From assembly GCA_009937525.1 (NCBI GenBank), contig JAACFE010000012.1, positions 1-41,294 on the forward strand: a stretch of DNA of 41,294 nt, written 5' to 3'. A program made the position numbers and the translations under genes. Positions 33,565 through 41,294 of the stretch are shown one piece after another (the first letter of the stretch is position 1; every line of letters starts with the position of its first letter). The notes below the pieces were generated by a model, which searched no databases, was not told where the DNA came from, and was given only the letters and a program-made list of their open reading frames with translations. The stretch is from Gammaproteobacteria bacterium. Lineage in GTDB: Bacteria > Pseudomonadota > Gammaproteobacteria > Steroidobacterales > Woeseiaceae.

Positions 33565-33703
33565 AGACACCCCCCGGAGTGATTTCCGGCATTGTATGCC
33601 GCCTACCATTTAATTTGGATATATCCGGCTGCCAAGTCACGATAGACTTTCTTTCCCTCGACCGCGCGACAGAGCGCCCGAACAGGAAGAACTGGAGTCA
33701 CAG

Positions 33704-35503
33704 ATGACTTACAAGACCCCGATAAAAGATATTCGTTTTGCTCTCGAAAATGTCGCAGGCTTCGGTGCCCTCGAGGAAACCGGCGCATTCGAGGACCTGT
33801 CGGATGATCTCGTCGAGGCCATCCTCGAAGAAATGGGTCGATTCTGTGACGAAATCATCGCGCCCCTGAACGTGGAGAGCGATAAACACGGCGCGGCCCT
33901 GGTGGATGGCGTGGTGCGCGCGACACCCGGCTTCAAGGAAGCGTATGCACAGTACGTCGAAGGCGGCTGGAATGCGCTGGCGTGCCCCGTCGACTTCGGC
34001 GGCCAGGATCTGCCGACGACCCTCGCCGTCGTGCTTATCGACGCACTGAATGCGGCCTGTATGTCATTTGCCATCGGCACCAGCCTGACTACCGGTGCGG
34101 TAAAGGCCCTCAAGGCGGCCGCGACCGACGAACAGAAAGCCCTGTACCTCGAGAAACTGGTGTCCGGTGAGTGGACGGGAACGATGAACCTGACCGAGTC
34201 GCAGGCCGGTTCCGACCTGTCCGACATCAAGACGAAAGCCGAGCCGATGGGCGACGGGCGCTACAGGATCACCGGGCAGAAGATCTATATCACTTACGGC
34301 GATCATGACCTCACGGAGAACATCGTGCATCTCGTCCTCGCGCGACTCCCGGATGCACCGGAAGGGACGGCAGGGATATCGATGTTCGTGGTCCCGAAGT
34401 ACCGCGTAAACGACGACGGCTCGATCGGTGAACCGAACGATGTTCAATGTGTCGGCCTGGAGGAGAAGCTCGGCCTGCACGGCAGCCCGACCTGCACTAT
34501 GGCATTCGGCGATTCCGGCGACTGCTACGGGACGCTGCTCGGCGAGGAGAACAAGGGGCTGCGCAACATGTTCATTATGATGAACTCGGCGCGGCTCGAC
34601 GTCGGCATGCAGGGCGTCGGCGTGGCGGAACGAAGCTTCCAGCACGCACTCGCCTATGCGCAGGAACGCCGCCAGGGTCGCAAGCCCGGTGTGAAGACGG
34701 GCAAACAGGTGCCGATATACGAGCACCCCGACGTGCGGCGCATGCTGTACGCCATGAAATCGCTGGTCGAGGCCTCGCGAGGAATCTGTTACGCGAATGC
34801 CGTTGCCTACGATCTGGCGAGGACAGCATCGGACGATGGCAAGCGCAAGGAAGCATCGGCGCTCGAGGGTCTGCTGACACCGATATCGAAAGCCTGGAGC
34901 ACGGACCGCGCCAACGAGATCGCATCCATCGGCGTTCAGGTTCTCGGCGGCATGGGTTACGTCGAGGAAGGCGGCGCGGCGCAGTTCATGCGCGATGCCC
35001 GCATCGCCGCGATCTACGAAGGCACGAACGGCATACAGGCGATCGACCTCGTCGGCCGCAAGCTGCAGGGCGACGGCGGTGCGGCGGCGAAACGCTTCAT
35101 CGAGATGGCTCGTGATACGGCGCAGCAGGCAGCAAGCCAGGACCGTGACCAGATCCGGAGCATCGGTGCCCGGCTGGCTGCCGCGGCCGATCAGCTCGAG
35201 GCATCCACGAACTGGCTGCTCGAGGCCGGCCTCGAGGACCAGGAGCACCTGCTCGCCGCGGCAACCCCTTACCTGAAACAGTTCGGCAACGTGGCTGGCG
35301 GCTGCTATCTCGCGCGTGGCGCACTCGCCGCCGCCGCGGCCATCGATGCCGGGGCCGGAGACAAGGCCTATCTGCAGTCGAAAATCGGCATCGCGGATTT
35401 CTACGCGGACAATTACCTGTCCGAGTCGGAAGCGTTGACGACGGCCGTGACCGCCGGCGCGAGCAAGCTCGCAGTCATCGACCCGGAATTGCTGAGCCAG
35501 TAG
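33704..35503 (+). CDS. Acyl-CoA dehydrogenase, DmdC-like
   Basis: A 599-aa flavoprotein that removes two hydrogens across the alpha-beta bond of an acyl-CoA and passes electrons to ETF. The N-terminus (MTYKTPIKDIRFALEN) and the length match the branch that includes DmdC, the 3-methylmercaptopropionyl-CoA dehydrogenase of DMSP breakdown, as well as related long-form enzymes. Visible are the FAD-binding MNLTESQAGSDL (161-172), the catalytic base Glu439 in AAIYEGTNGIQA, and the extra C-terminal helical region of this branch (about 460-599). Without DmdB or DmdD nearby, DMSP use is not shown, and fatty acyl-CoA oxidation is equally possible. A GGAG lies about 8 nt upstream of ATG 33704. Confidence 0.93.
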   Translation: MTYKTPIKDIRFALENVAGFGALEETGAFEDLSDDLVEAILEEMGRFCDEIIAPLNVESDKHGAALVDGVVRATPGFKEAYAQYVEGGWNALACPVDFGGQDLPTTLAVVLIDALNAACMSFAIGTSLTTGAVKALKAAATDEQKALYLEKLVSGEWTGTMNLTESQAGSDLSDIKTKAEPMGDGRYRITGQKIYITYGDHDLTENIVHLVLARLPDAPEGTAGISMFVVPKYRVNDDGSIGEPNDVQCVGLEEKLGLHGSPTCTMAFGDSGDCYGTLLGEENKGLRNMFIMMNSARLDVGMQGVGVAERSFQHALAYAQERRQGRKPGVKTGKQVPIYEHPDVRRMLYAMKSLVEASRGICYANAVAYDLARTASDDGKRKEASALEGLLTPISKAWSTDRANEIASIGVQVLGGMGYVEEGGAAQFMRDARIAAIYEGTNGIQAIDLVGRKLQGDGGAAAKRFIEMARDTAQQAASQDRDQIRSIGARLAAAADQLEASTNWLLEAGLEDQEHLLAAATPYLKQFGNVAGGCYLARGALAAAAAIDAGAGDKAYLQSKIGIADFYADNYLSESEALTTAVTAGASKLAVIDPELLSQ

Positions 35504-35641
35504 AGGAACGTTGGAGACGCTCACGATCACCGGGCGGCCGGCCGGTCATCTCGCAAGTGATCCGGCACGCGAAAGGCACATGACCGGGCAACGACGCAGT
35601 GATGTTGATCGGTCGTAACCGGTTCCAGCGGCATCGAGAAC

Positions 35642-36073
35642 ATGAAACGCTTTCTTCCGGTTCTCATCATCTTCGCCGCCGTCTACCTGTACCAGGAATT
35701 CGGTGTTCCAAACCATCAACAGGGTCCGGAGACGACGCCGGCCTCCGCCGGTCTGTCGGAGGCCGGCACCTCGTATCGCGACGGCCACCAGGTCCGTGGC
35801 TCCGGCACGGTAGTCCGTATACTCTCCGACGACAATGACGGCAGCCGGCATCAACGCTTCATCCTCCGGCTCGCAAACGGCAGGACACTGCTGATCGCGC
35901 ACAACATCGACCTGGCACCACGGATCGATGGAATTCGCGAGGGTGACACGGTGGAGTTCTACGGTGAATTCGCCTCCAATTCGAAGGGTGGCGTGATCCA
36001 CTGGACGCATCACGACCCGCAGGGACGGCATCCCGACGGGTGGCTGCGACATGGAGGCCGTACGTACAGGTGA
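35642..36073 (+). CDS. DUF3465 protein, membrane-anchored or secreted
   Basis: A 143-aa protein with an N-terminal hydrophobic helix (MKRFLPVLIIFAAVYLYQEFG) acting as signal or anchor, and a DUF3465 domain: GSGTVVRIL, the RHQRFILRL segment, LLIAHNIDLAPRI, GDTVEFYGEF and the conserved GGVIHWTHHDPQGRHPDGWLRHGGRTY. The fold reads as a small beta-barrel resembling OB-folds, rich in His near the end (about six within 25 residues), which might bind metal. Function unknown. ATG 35642; GAG about 4 nt upstream. It lies 138 bp after the acyl-CoA dehydrogenase. Confidence 0.85.
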   Translation: MKRFLPVLIIFAAVYLYQEFGVPNHQQGPETTPASAGLSEAGTSYRDGHQVRGSGTVVRILSDDNDGSRHQRFILRLANGRTLLIAHNIDLAPRIDGIREGDTVEFYGEFASNSKGGVIHWTHHDPQGRHPDGWLRHGGRTYR

Positions 36074-36105
36074 TCGATTGACCGGAAAAACGAGATGAGG
36101 GTGCA

Positions 36106-36543
36106 ATGGATAACCTATACCTCGTCAGCAACCCGGTGCGGGTCATGCGATCCTCGGGAACGGTGATCTTCGTTGAGCTATCACTCGGCTATGATGTCCC
36201 GCGCCACGAGATCGTCTCACCCAACTTCATGAATACTCGAAACTTCGATGCCAGCGAGCGCTTCATCCCGGACGTGGAAGCGCTGACCGAAGCCGTCGGC
36301 ACGGGCGCGTCGACCGATGCGCTGGTATTCGACAAGGCCGAGGAAGCCGCGTCCGTCACGAAACTCCGCGAGAAACTGGAAGCAGCCCAGGAGCGAATCA
36401 AGGTGTGCAGGGAACTGGCCGACGACAAGAACAAACCGGATGCGGCCGACGCCGCGGCAGCCGAGATCGAGACGCTGGAGAAGAAGATCGAACGGCTGAT
36501 GGCACTGATCGACCGCAAGGAAGCGAAGATCTCGGAGGAATAA
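36106..36543 (+). CDS. Coiled-coil protein, unknown function
   Basis: A 145-aa soluble protein. The first 60 residues are mixed alpha/beta (MDNLYLVSNPVRVMRSSGTVIFVELSLGYDV), the rest is a charged coiled coil (KLREKLEAAQERI, then AAAEIETLEKKIERLMALIDRKEAKISEE). It has no signal or membrane helix. I do not recognise a family. A GAGGG lies 6 nt upstream of ATG 36106. It follows the DUF3465 gene by 32 bp on the same strand. The opposite strand carries the long out-of-frame tail of the TonB receptor pseudogene, which is not coding here. Confidence 0.72.
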   Translation: MDNLYLVSNPVRVMRSSGTVIFVELSLGYDVPRHEIVSPNFMNTRNFDASERFIPDVEALTEAVGTGASTDALVFDKAEEAASVTKLREKLEAAQERIKVCRELADDKNKPDAADAAAAEIETLEKKIERLMALIDRKEAKISEE

Positions 36544-36558
36544 CCCGCGGCGCAGACG

Positions 36559-36654
36559 CTACCTCTGCTCCCGCTCCCGCAGTTCGAGAATGTTTTCCAA
36601 TTCCGCGTGAAATCTCGCGTCCGACGGGCTGAACAGGAGCGCGCGCCAATCTCG
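36559..36654 (-). pseudogene. 3' end remnant of an unidentified gene fused to the TonB receptor remnant
   Basis: In a frame shifted from the receptor, 31 codons end at TAG 36559-36561 and read as a plausible protein C-terminus: RDWRALLFSPSDARFHAE, then a helical LENILELREREQR. This is unlike a TonB receptor, which ends in an aromatic beta-strand. It looks like the tail of a second gene on the same strand, whose body was lost in the deletion that also removed the receptor's 3' part. Parent gene not recognised. Confidence 0.5.
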
Positions 36655-37655
36655 AGCCCCAGGTACTCTGCCCGGGCGTTGCCAGACAGAAGCGGCACGA
36701 CCGCCTCCGCGTAAATTTCGGCAACCTCTTCGGTACCGATCGACGGCGCGTACACGTTAAAGCCAAGAGCGTCGTTGGAGTACACGTCCGGATCCGGGTT
36801 GTCTTCGAATGCATCGCTGCGCCATTCGACACCGAGGGCGATATCCAACGCACCGGCCCAGGTGTCGACCGGTGACCCCGACACGAAGAAGCTGGCGAGC
36901 TTTTGCGTTCTTTCCCACACGTTCTCGAAGTCGGGTAATCGAATGAATTTCGCGCCCTCCTGCGAGAGGTTACCCTCGCCAAAAAGGTTCAGCGGTACGC
37001 AGCCGTCGCTCTGGTCGTAGCACGCATTGGTCAGGGGATCGACGAGTAACCCCTGCTGCAGGCGGGAGATCGAAATCACGTTACGCCAGTACTCTGTAGC
37101 TTTGGCTTCGGTGTACATGACCCAGCCGTCATAGCTCCAGCCATCCCCGAATTCGCCCTTGACGCCGGTGACCAGGCGTAAAGTATCGCGCTCGGACTCG
37201 ATGATGCGCGGGCCCGTCTCGAGCATGCGCCTGCCCATCACGAAGCAGGCCGTGTCGGGGGCGCAGGCATAGTTGTCGGTGAATACCTGCCGCGCTTCGG
37301 CTGTCAGGACCGGATTGTTCGACGTCCGACCGAAGCTCGGGAAGACCTGCGGCATCTGGTTGAGCGTTTCTTCGATCGTCGATTGGCCCGAGAAGTTGAT
37401 ATCGTCCCTGTCGAGCGTCGTCACCGGGCTCGGCGTGACGAAGTCACGCCGCATGATGCGCGAGCCGGTCACGACGATCTCTTCGATTGCTTCGTCGCCT
37501 TTGACGAGAGACGTGTCGTCCTGTGCGAACGCACAGGGCGCCGACAACGGCCCTCCTGCCAGAGCCATCAGCAAGGCTACTCTGGAAACTGCGGAAAACC
37601 GTGGGCTGGATGGACACGGACATGTGTCCATCGGGGAGTTCTCTTGTACCTTCAT
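36645..37655 (-). pseudogene. TonB-dependent receptor, pseudogene with two deletions
   Basis: Remnant of an outer-membrane TonB-dependent receptor, normally about 900-1000 aa in this branch. The 5' end is fine: GGGAGG 7 nt before ATG 37655, a signal peptide, the EEIVVTGSRI start and the first plug residues (SPVTTLDRDDINFSG, QSTIEETLNQMPQVFPSFGR). At about 37310 the plug stops after TSNNP and the frame jumps straight into mid-barrel sequence (VLTAEARQVFTDNY); most of the plug and the early barrel are missing. Barrel sequence continues (SYDGWVMYTEAK, LALGVEW-like DIALGVEWRSDAF) to LGLEIGAR near 36645, where homology ends. The frame stays open by chance to 36189. With no C-terminal barrel, a working receptor is not possible. 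Confidence 0.85.
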
Positions 37656-37672
37656 TCTCGCACCTCCCTTGT

Positions 37673-37695
37673 GGGCATCCCTGTTCGGGACGCCC
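37673..37695 (-). promoter_or_regulatory. Hairpin in the leader of the TonB receptor remnant
   Basis: The arms GGGCATCCC and GGGACGCCC pair at 8 of 9 positions around a 5-base loop, just upstream of the GGGAGG ribosome site on the minus strand. It could modulate translation or be a relic of the receptor's control. No riboswitch class is recognised. Confidence 0.3.
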
Positions 37696-37863
37696 ATTCC
37701 CCCGGAGGAACGGTCGAAGGTTTGAAGCGCCGGATGCCCGAGCACTGGTACCGGTCAGACACCGGCTCTCAGCAACGGCTGTTACCTCCTCGTAGGTCGA
37801 TGATTACGCCTGCATTTCGATGCCGCAACACGGAGTTTCCGAGGACTTTTCGGCCGGTGCAGC

Positions 37864-39999
37864 TCAGACTTCCAGCATGCCCAGCTTGCGGCGCTCTGCA
37901 TTGGCGCGGCGGATCACCTCGTCTTCCAGCTCTTTGAACCGCGCATCGTTGCGATACCGGTTGAACGGAGCTGTGTAGAAACCCGCGGTGCAAACGAGGC
38001 CCGTATCAATCGTCCTGCGCATGCTGCTCAGCATCGCTTCGACGTCGCCAGTCAGCGCAGCGTACTCAGCCTTGTTCCACCAGTAGAACATGTTGTTCGC
38101 ACCGTAGTCGGCCTGCTTGCCCAGGATCTCCCGAATATCGGCGAGCACGCGCTCCGCCTCCTCGACCCGGTCCGTTGCCAGCAAGGCGTACGCGACGTTG
38201 GTCATGTGCGTTGCTCCCCAGAGCTGGTTCGGACGCGGCTGGTCCTCGAGCCAGTCTTTACCGTCACCCGCGAGCGCTTCGAGGAATGCCAACAGTTCTT
38301 CAGGGCGTTCACGTATCAGCATCCAGTCGCCGATACCACTTAACGTGCTCTCGTCGTAAATCAGACCATCGAGGGATTCGAAGAGTTCGGCGGCTTCTTC
38401 GTTGAGGCCGGCCAATTCCAGCGGAAGTAGTTTGTCGGTGATCCGAAAAACTTCGGCCGCCGATTCGAATTCACCGAGATAGAAGAGCGCATTGCCGTAC
38501 CACAGCGACACGACGCTTGCGCTCGTGTTGAATGCATGGGCACGCCCGAGCTGCTCGACCGCCTCCGCGAACTTCCCGTTGGCCAAGGACAGAGCGCCAC
38601 GCGCAAAGAGTATATTCGGCGACTCGCCGGTGATCCGCTCGACGCGACGCACCAGCGACTCGGCACGGTCCATGCTCCGCGTCTGCATATAATGAAAGAC
38701 GACATTATTGAATGCCGGGGCATAGAGCGGGTCTCGTTCGACCACCGCCTCGTACAGGCGCAGCGATTCGTTGAAGTTCTCTGCGCCGGCCAGTTCGTTT
38801 GCGAGCCAATTGCTGGCGTTGGCGTTGCTCGGATTGATCGCCAGCGACCTGCGCAGGCTCGCGATGGCCTGCTCGCTGCTCGTGGGACTGCCGTTCGAAT
38901 ACCAGAGCCCCAGCACCGCGTACGCCTCGGCGAGGTCCGGGTCCAGTTCCAGGGCTTTATCGATCAGCGGCCGGCTTTCCCGTATCGCGACGTCGAGCGG
39001 GATGTCGCCGTAAGCGCCGTCCGCTTTGGACAGCAGGTTAATGGCGAGCGCCTTCTGCGCAAGGGCCGGCGCATAGCTCGGATCAATGGCCAGGGCCTCA
39101 TCCAGAAGCACCGAAGCTTCCTCCATAAGGTGCCGGTCACGGCTGTGAATCCATTGCCGCGCGTGTAGGTACTTCTCGTAAGCCTCGACCGGCGTGGGCG
39201 TCGACTTCTCGACCGGCTGGTCGCCGAGGATCGCAGAACGCAGCGCCGTGGCAATCTCGCGGGCGATATCGTCCTGCACCTCGAAGATGTCGGTCAGTTT
39301 GCGATCGTAGTTCTTCGAGAACAGGTGGAAGCCGTCCTCCGCCTTGACGAGCTGCGCAGTGACGCGGACCCGGTCGCCCGAGGTCCGGACCGAGCCCTCG
39401 AGAATGTGCGCAACCTCGAGGATTTCCCCGATCTCCCGAAGGTCACGCTTCTGATCCTTGAAGGCGAACGACGACGTGCGGCCTGCGACCTTCAGGTCGG
39501 GAATCTGCGCAAGCACGTTGAGGAGCTCCTCGGAGATACCCTCGGCAAAGTATTCCTGGTCGCCTTCCGGAGAGAGGTCCTGGAAGGCCAGCACCGCAAT
39601 GGATTTCTCGGTGGCTGTCACGGCGGCCGGTGCGGGCTCAGGAACATCGGCCTCCGGCATCAGCCGTTCAACAGCGACAATGAGAATGACGACGAACAGC
39701 AGGCCGACCGTCATCCTGTCGAGCTTGTGCGCGGTCTGCCGGGTAATGGATTCGCCCCGGCGAACGTCCTTCTCGCGCTTGATACCCTCCGGGGTCAGCT
39801 CGAATGCCCAGGAAAACAGGAGCGCGAGCGGGAAACAGAGCGCGAACACCAGCATCAGCGCCTGCATGACCCAGTCCGGCGCACCGATATTCTCGAGGAC
39901 GAGATCGGCAATCTGCAGCACCACCCAGGTAGCGACGAGATACGCGATGCCGACGCGTATGACGTTGCGTCGCTTCAGCTCTTCGATCAGCTTGCTCAA
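37864..39999 (-). CDS. Membrane protein with TolB-like domain and TPR repeats
   Basis: A 711-aa protein with the layout of the 'adenylate cyclase-associated' TPR family. The N-terminus is a conserved helix SKLIEELKRRNVIRVGIAYLVATWVVLQIAD, followed by two or three membrane helices up to about residue 115. Next comes a TolB/FlgO-like domain (KSIAVLAFQDLSPEGDQEYFAEGI, GRTSSFAF, LEGSVRTSGDRVRVTAQL) and about ten TPR-type repeats, ending in RRANAERRKLGMLEV. No cyclase catalytic domain is present. I chose TTG 39999, giving the family-typical SKLIEELKRRN start with AGGA 7 nt upstream; TTG 40020 is less likely. It is related to the regulator at 12208-14445 but lacks its DNA-binding domain. Function unknown. 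Confidence 0.85.
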   Translation of the reverse strand: MSKLIEELKRRNVIRVGIAYLVATWVVLQIADLVLENIGAPDWVMQALMLVFALCFPLALLFSWAFELTPEGIKREKDVRRGESITRQTAHKLDRMTVGLLFVVILIVAVERLMPEADVPEPAPAAVTATEKSIAVLAFQDLSPEGDQEYFAEGISEELLNVLAQIPDLKVAGRTSSFAFKDQKRDLREIGEILEVAHILEGSVRTSGDRVRVTAQLVKAEDGFHLFSKNYDRKLTDIFEVQDDIAREIATALRSAILGDQPVEKSTPTPVEAYEKYLHARQWIHSRDRHLMEEASVLLDEALAIDPSYAPALAQKALAINLLSKADGAYGDIPLDVAIRESRPLIDKALELDPDLAEAYAVLGLWYSNGSPTSSEQAIASLRRSLAINPSNANASNWLANELAGAENFNESLRLYEAVVERDPLYAPAFNNVVFHYMQTRSMDRAESLVRRVERITGESPNILFARGALSLANGKFAEAVEQLGRAHAFNTSASVVSLWYGNALFYLGEFESAAEVFRITDKLLPLELAGLNEEAAELFESLDGLIYDESTLSGIGDWMLIRERPEELLAFLEALAGDGKDWLEDQPRPNQLWGATHMTNVAYALLATDRVEEAERVLADIREILGKQADYGANNMFYWWNKAEYAALTGDVEAMLSSMRRTIDTGLVCTAGFYTAPFNRYRNDARFKELEDEVIRRANAERRKLGMLEV

Positions 40000-40285
40000 A
40001 TTGGATTCCTGGCGGCGCAATCAGCGAAGTATACGGGATTGCAGTCTGACAAACCTATCAACCCGGTAGAAGTGCAGTATCGCGAGACTTCGGATTCAGT
40101 TGTACTCGAGTTCACCCGGCAACCTCGATCCCCAAGTCAACAGCAGCATGTCCAAGCCGTGCATATCGTCGGCCTGAGAGTATTCGGGCGCTCTGAAACG
40201 ACCCGCGTGTCGCCTATTGCAATACCGCCAAAATCCCCCACCTTTTGCGGTAGCACATTGCAGAATCGAGGGACAGGTAGTGAAG

Positions 40286-41143
40286 ATGGCCGACTCGCCT
40301 TTCATCATCGACATCACCCGGGAAAACTTCCAGCAGGTCATTGAGGCCTCGTTCAAGGTCCCGGTGCTCGTGGACTTCTGGGCCAGCTGGTGCCAGCCGT
40401 GCCTGGCCCTCATGCCGATTCTTGCCCGGCTCGCGGAGGAATACGGGGGCAAGTTCCTGCTGGGCAAGCTGAATACCGAGGAAGAACAGGAGATCGCGGC
40501 CCGATTCGGCATCCGCAGCATCCCGAACGTCAAGCTGTTCCGTGACGGCCAGCCAGTGGACGAATTCATGGGCGCACTGCCAGAGGCGGCGGTCCGGGAG
40601 TTCATCGACCGGCACGTGGCGCGCGAGTCGGACGCCAAGGTAGCGGAGGCGCTCGAACAGTTGCGTACCGGTAATGCAGCTGGAGCGGTCGTACTGCTGG
40701 ACGAAGCCCGTGAAGCCGACCCGGACAACCCGCGGGTTACGCTGGCCCTGGCCCAGGCGCAGGCCGCCACGGGTGACGTCGCCGCTGCCGAGGCAACGCT
40801 GGACGGTCTCCCGCCAGGCGAACGGGACAAACCGGAAGTCGCTACGCTGCGCAGCCACCTGTTCTTCGAGAACGAGCTCGCCGGTGCGTCTGCTGCGCCC
40901 GAACTCGAGGCGAGGCTCGAAGCGGATCCCGAGGATCATGAGGCCCTGTACCAGCTGGCGGTGCGCAAAGTGGTCGACCGGGACTACGACGCGGCCATGG
41001 AGCTCCTGCTCGAACTGATGCGGAAAGATCGAAGTTTCGGGGACGATGCCGGCCGCAGCACTCTCCTGAAGGTATTCGACATGCTCGGCGACGACCCGCG
41101 CGTGGGTCGCTTTCGCAGCCGCATGGCGAGCCTACTTTACTAA
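40286..41143 (+). CDS. cnoX: Thioredoxin/TPR co-chaperone, CnoX (YbbN) type
   Basis: A 285-aa protein combining an N-terminal thioredoxin domain with a TPR-like C-terminal domain, the layout and length of CnoX/YbbN (284 aa in Escherichia coli), a holdase that hands clients to GroEL or DnaK. The thioredoxin part has VLVDFWASWCQPC (Cys36 and Cys39), FGIRSIPNVKLF with the cis-proline, and LPEAAVREFIDRH. The TPR part spans about 115-285 (ALEQLRTGNAAGAVVLLDEA). Both active-site cysteines are kept, whereas E. coli YbbN has SQHC, so this one may act as a redox enzyme as well. ATG 40286 gives the normal start; GTG 40280 is possible. The final 151 bp of the window after it hold only a weak inverted repeat (CCGACTC at 41161, GAGTCGG at 41187). 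Confidence 0.92.
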   Translation: MADSPFIIDITRENFQQVIEASFKVPVLVDFWASWCQPCLALMPILARLAEEYGGKFLLGKLNTEEEQEIAARFGIRSIPNVKLFRDGQPVDEFMGALPEAAVREFIDRHVARESDAKVAEALEQLRTGNAAGAVVLLDEAREADPDNPRVTLALAQAQAATGDVAAAEATLDGLPPGERDKPEVATLRSHLFFENELAGASAAPELEARLEADPEDHEALYQLAVRKVVDRDYDAAMELLLELMRKDRSFGDDAGRSTLLKVFDMLGDDPRVGRFRSRMASLLY

Positions 41144-41294
41144 CAGTGCGAGACCGGCAGCCGACTCGTCTGGATAGTCGCCAAAAGAGTCGGTAGGATG
41201 AGACTGGAATAGGGTCAATTAGAACAAAAAGGCAGCTAAGCACCCGATTTTCCTGCAATTCGCAGAGACCTGGCAGGGATGATCCGTGGTCGAT

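Noticed and set aside
34064-35530. 488-aa minus-strand open frame opposite the acyl-CoA dehydrogenase
   Set aside because: Antisense shadow of a clear FAD enzyme.
36189-36640. In-frame continuation of the TonB receptor frame
   Set aside because: The translation turns Ser/Ala-rich with no barrel features and lies antisense to the coiled-coil gene; it is open only by chance.

Overview
The window is a 41.3 kb, high-GC stretch of chromosome, probably from a free-living, likely marine gammaproteobacterium. This placement is inferred from gene content: a TonB-dependent receptor remnant with the EEIVVTGSRI start, TolB-like/TPR membrane proteins, a DUF885 lipoprotein, a GH16 glucanase, a TRAP transporter, a DmdC-like acyl-CoA dehydrogenase and a PlsB-type acyltransferase. 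No rRNA, tRNA, CRISPR array, integrase or transposase was seen.

Layout. 1-2.4 kb: 3' part of an RND efflux pump followed by its periplasmic adaptor. 2.4-7.9 kb (minus strand): a 66-aa protein, a TPR membrane protein, pyruvate carboxylase, and an enolase-superfamily enzyme 14 bp after it. 8.1-12.1 kb: MATE exporter, DUF885 lipoprotein, small secreted protein with a good terminator. 12.2-18.4 kb (minus): CadC-like winged-helix/TolB-like/TPR regulator, a Kef-type K+ efflux antiporter with its flavodoxin-fold partner, and an OmpA-family protein. 18.8-21.1 kb: GH16 glucanase, membrane methyltransferase-like protein, DsbA-like lipoprotein. 21.2-24.3 kb (minus): complete DctP-DctQ-DctM TRAP operon with a stable UUCG hairpin between the first two genes. 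24.4-27.1 kb (plus): rhodanese translationally coupled to plsB. 27.2-31.1 kb (minus): secreted protein, radical SAM enzyme, and a membrane-anchored S33-type alpha/beta hydrolase overlapping it by 4 bp. 31.3-33.6 kb: DHDPS-family aldolase and NhaC-type antiporter, tail to tail. 33.7-36.5 kb (plus): acyl-CoA dehydrogenase, DUF3465 protein, coiled-coil protein. 36.6-37.7 kb: doubly deleted TonB receptor pseudogene joined to the 3' end of another gene. 37.9-41.1 kb: TolB-like/TPR membrane protein and a CnoX/YbbN-type thioredoxin.

Most genes form ordinary housekeeping, transport and envelope modules. Three things go beyond that. First, a family of about 45-bp palindromic repeats (core GGGACAGTGACT ... 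GGTGCC-N-GGCACC ... AGTCACTGTCCC) sits within about a dozen bases of stop codons at 9.5, 17.25 and 27.1 kb, with degraded copies at 14.6 and possibly 20.4 kb; one copy supplies the stop codon of plsB. Second, the radical SAM/hydrolase pair is tightly coupled and has no recognised pathway. Third, the TonB receptor shows two clear deletion junctions. The function of the first two is not determined from sequence alone.
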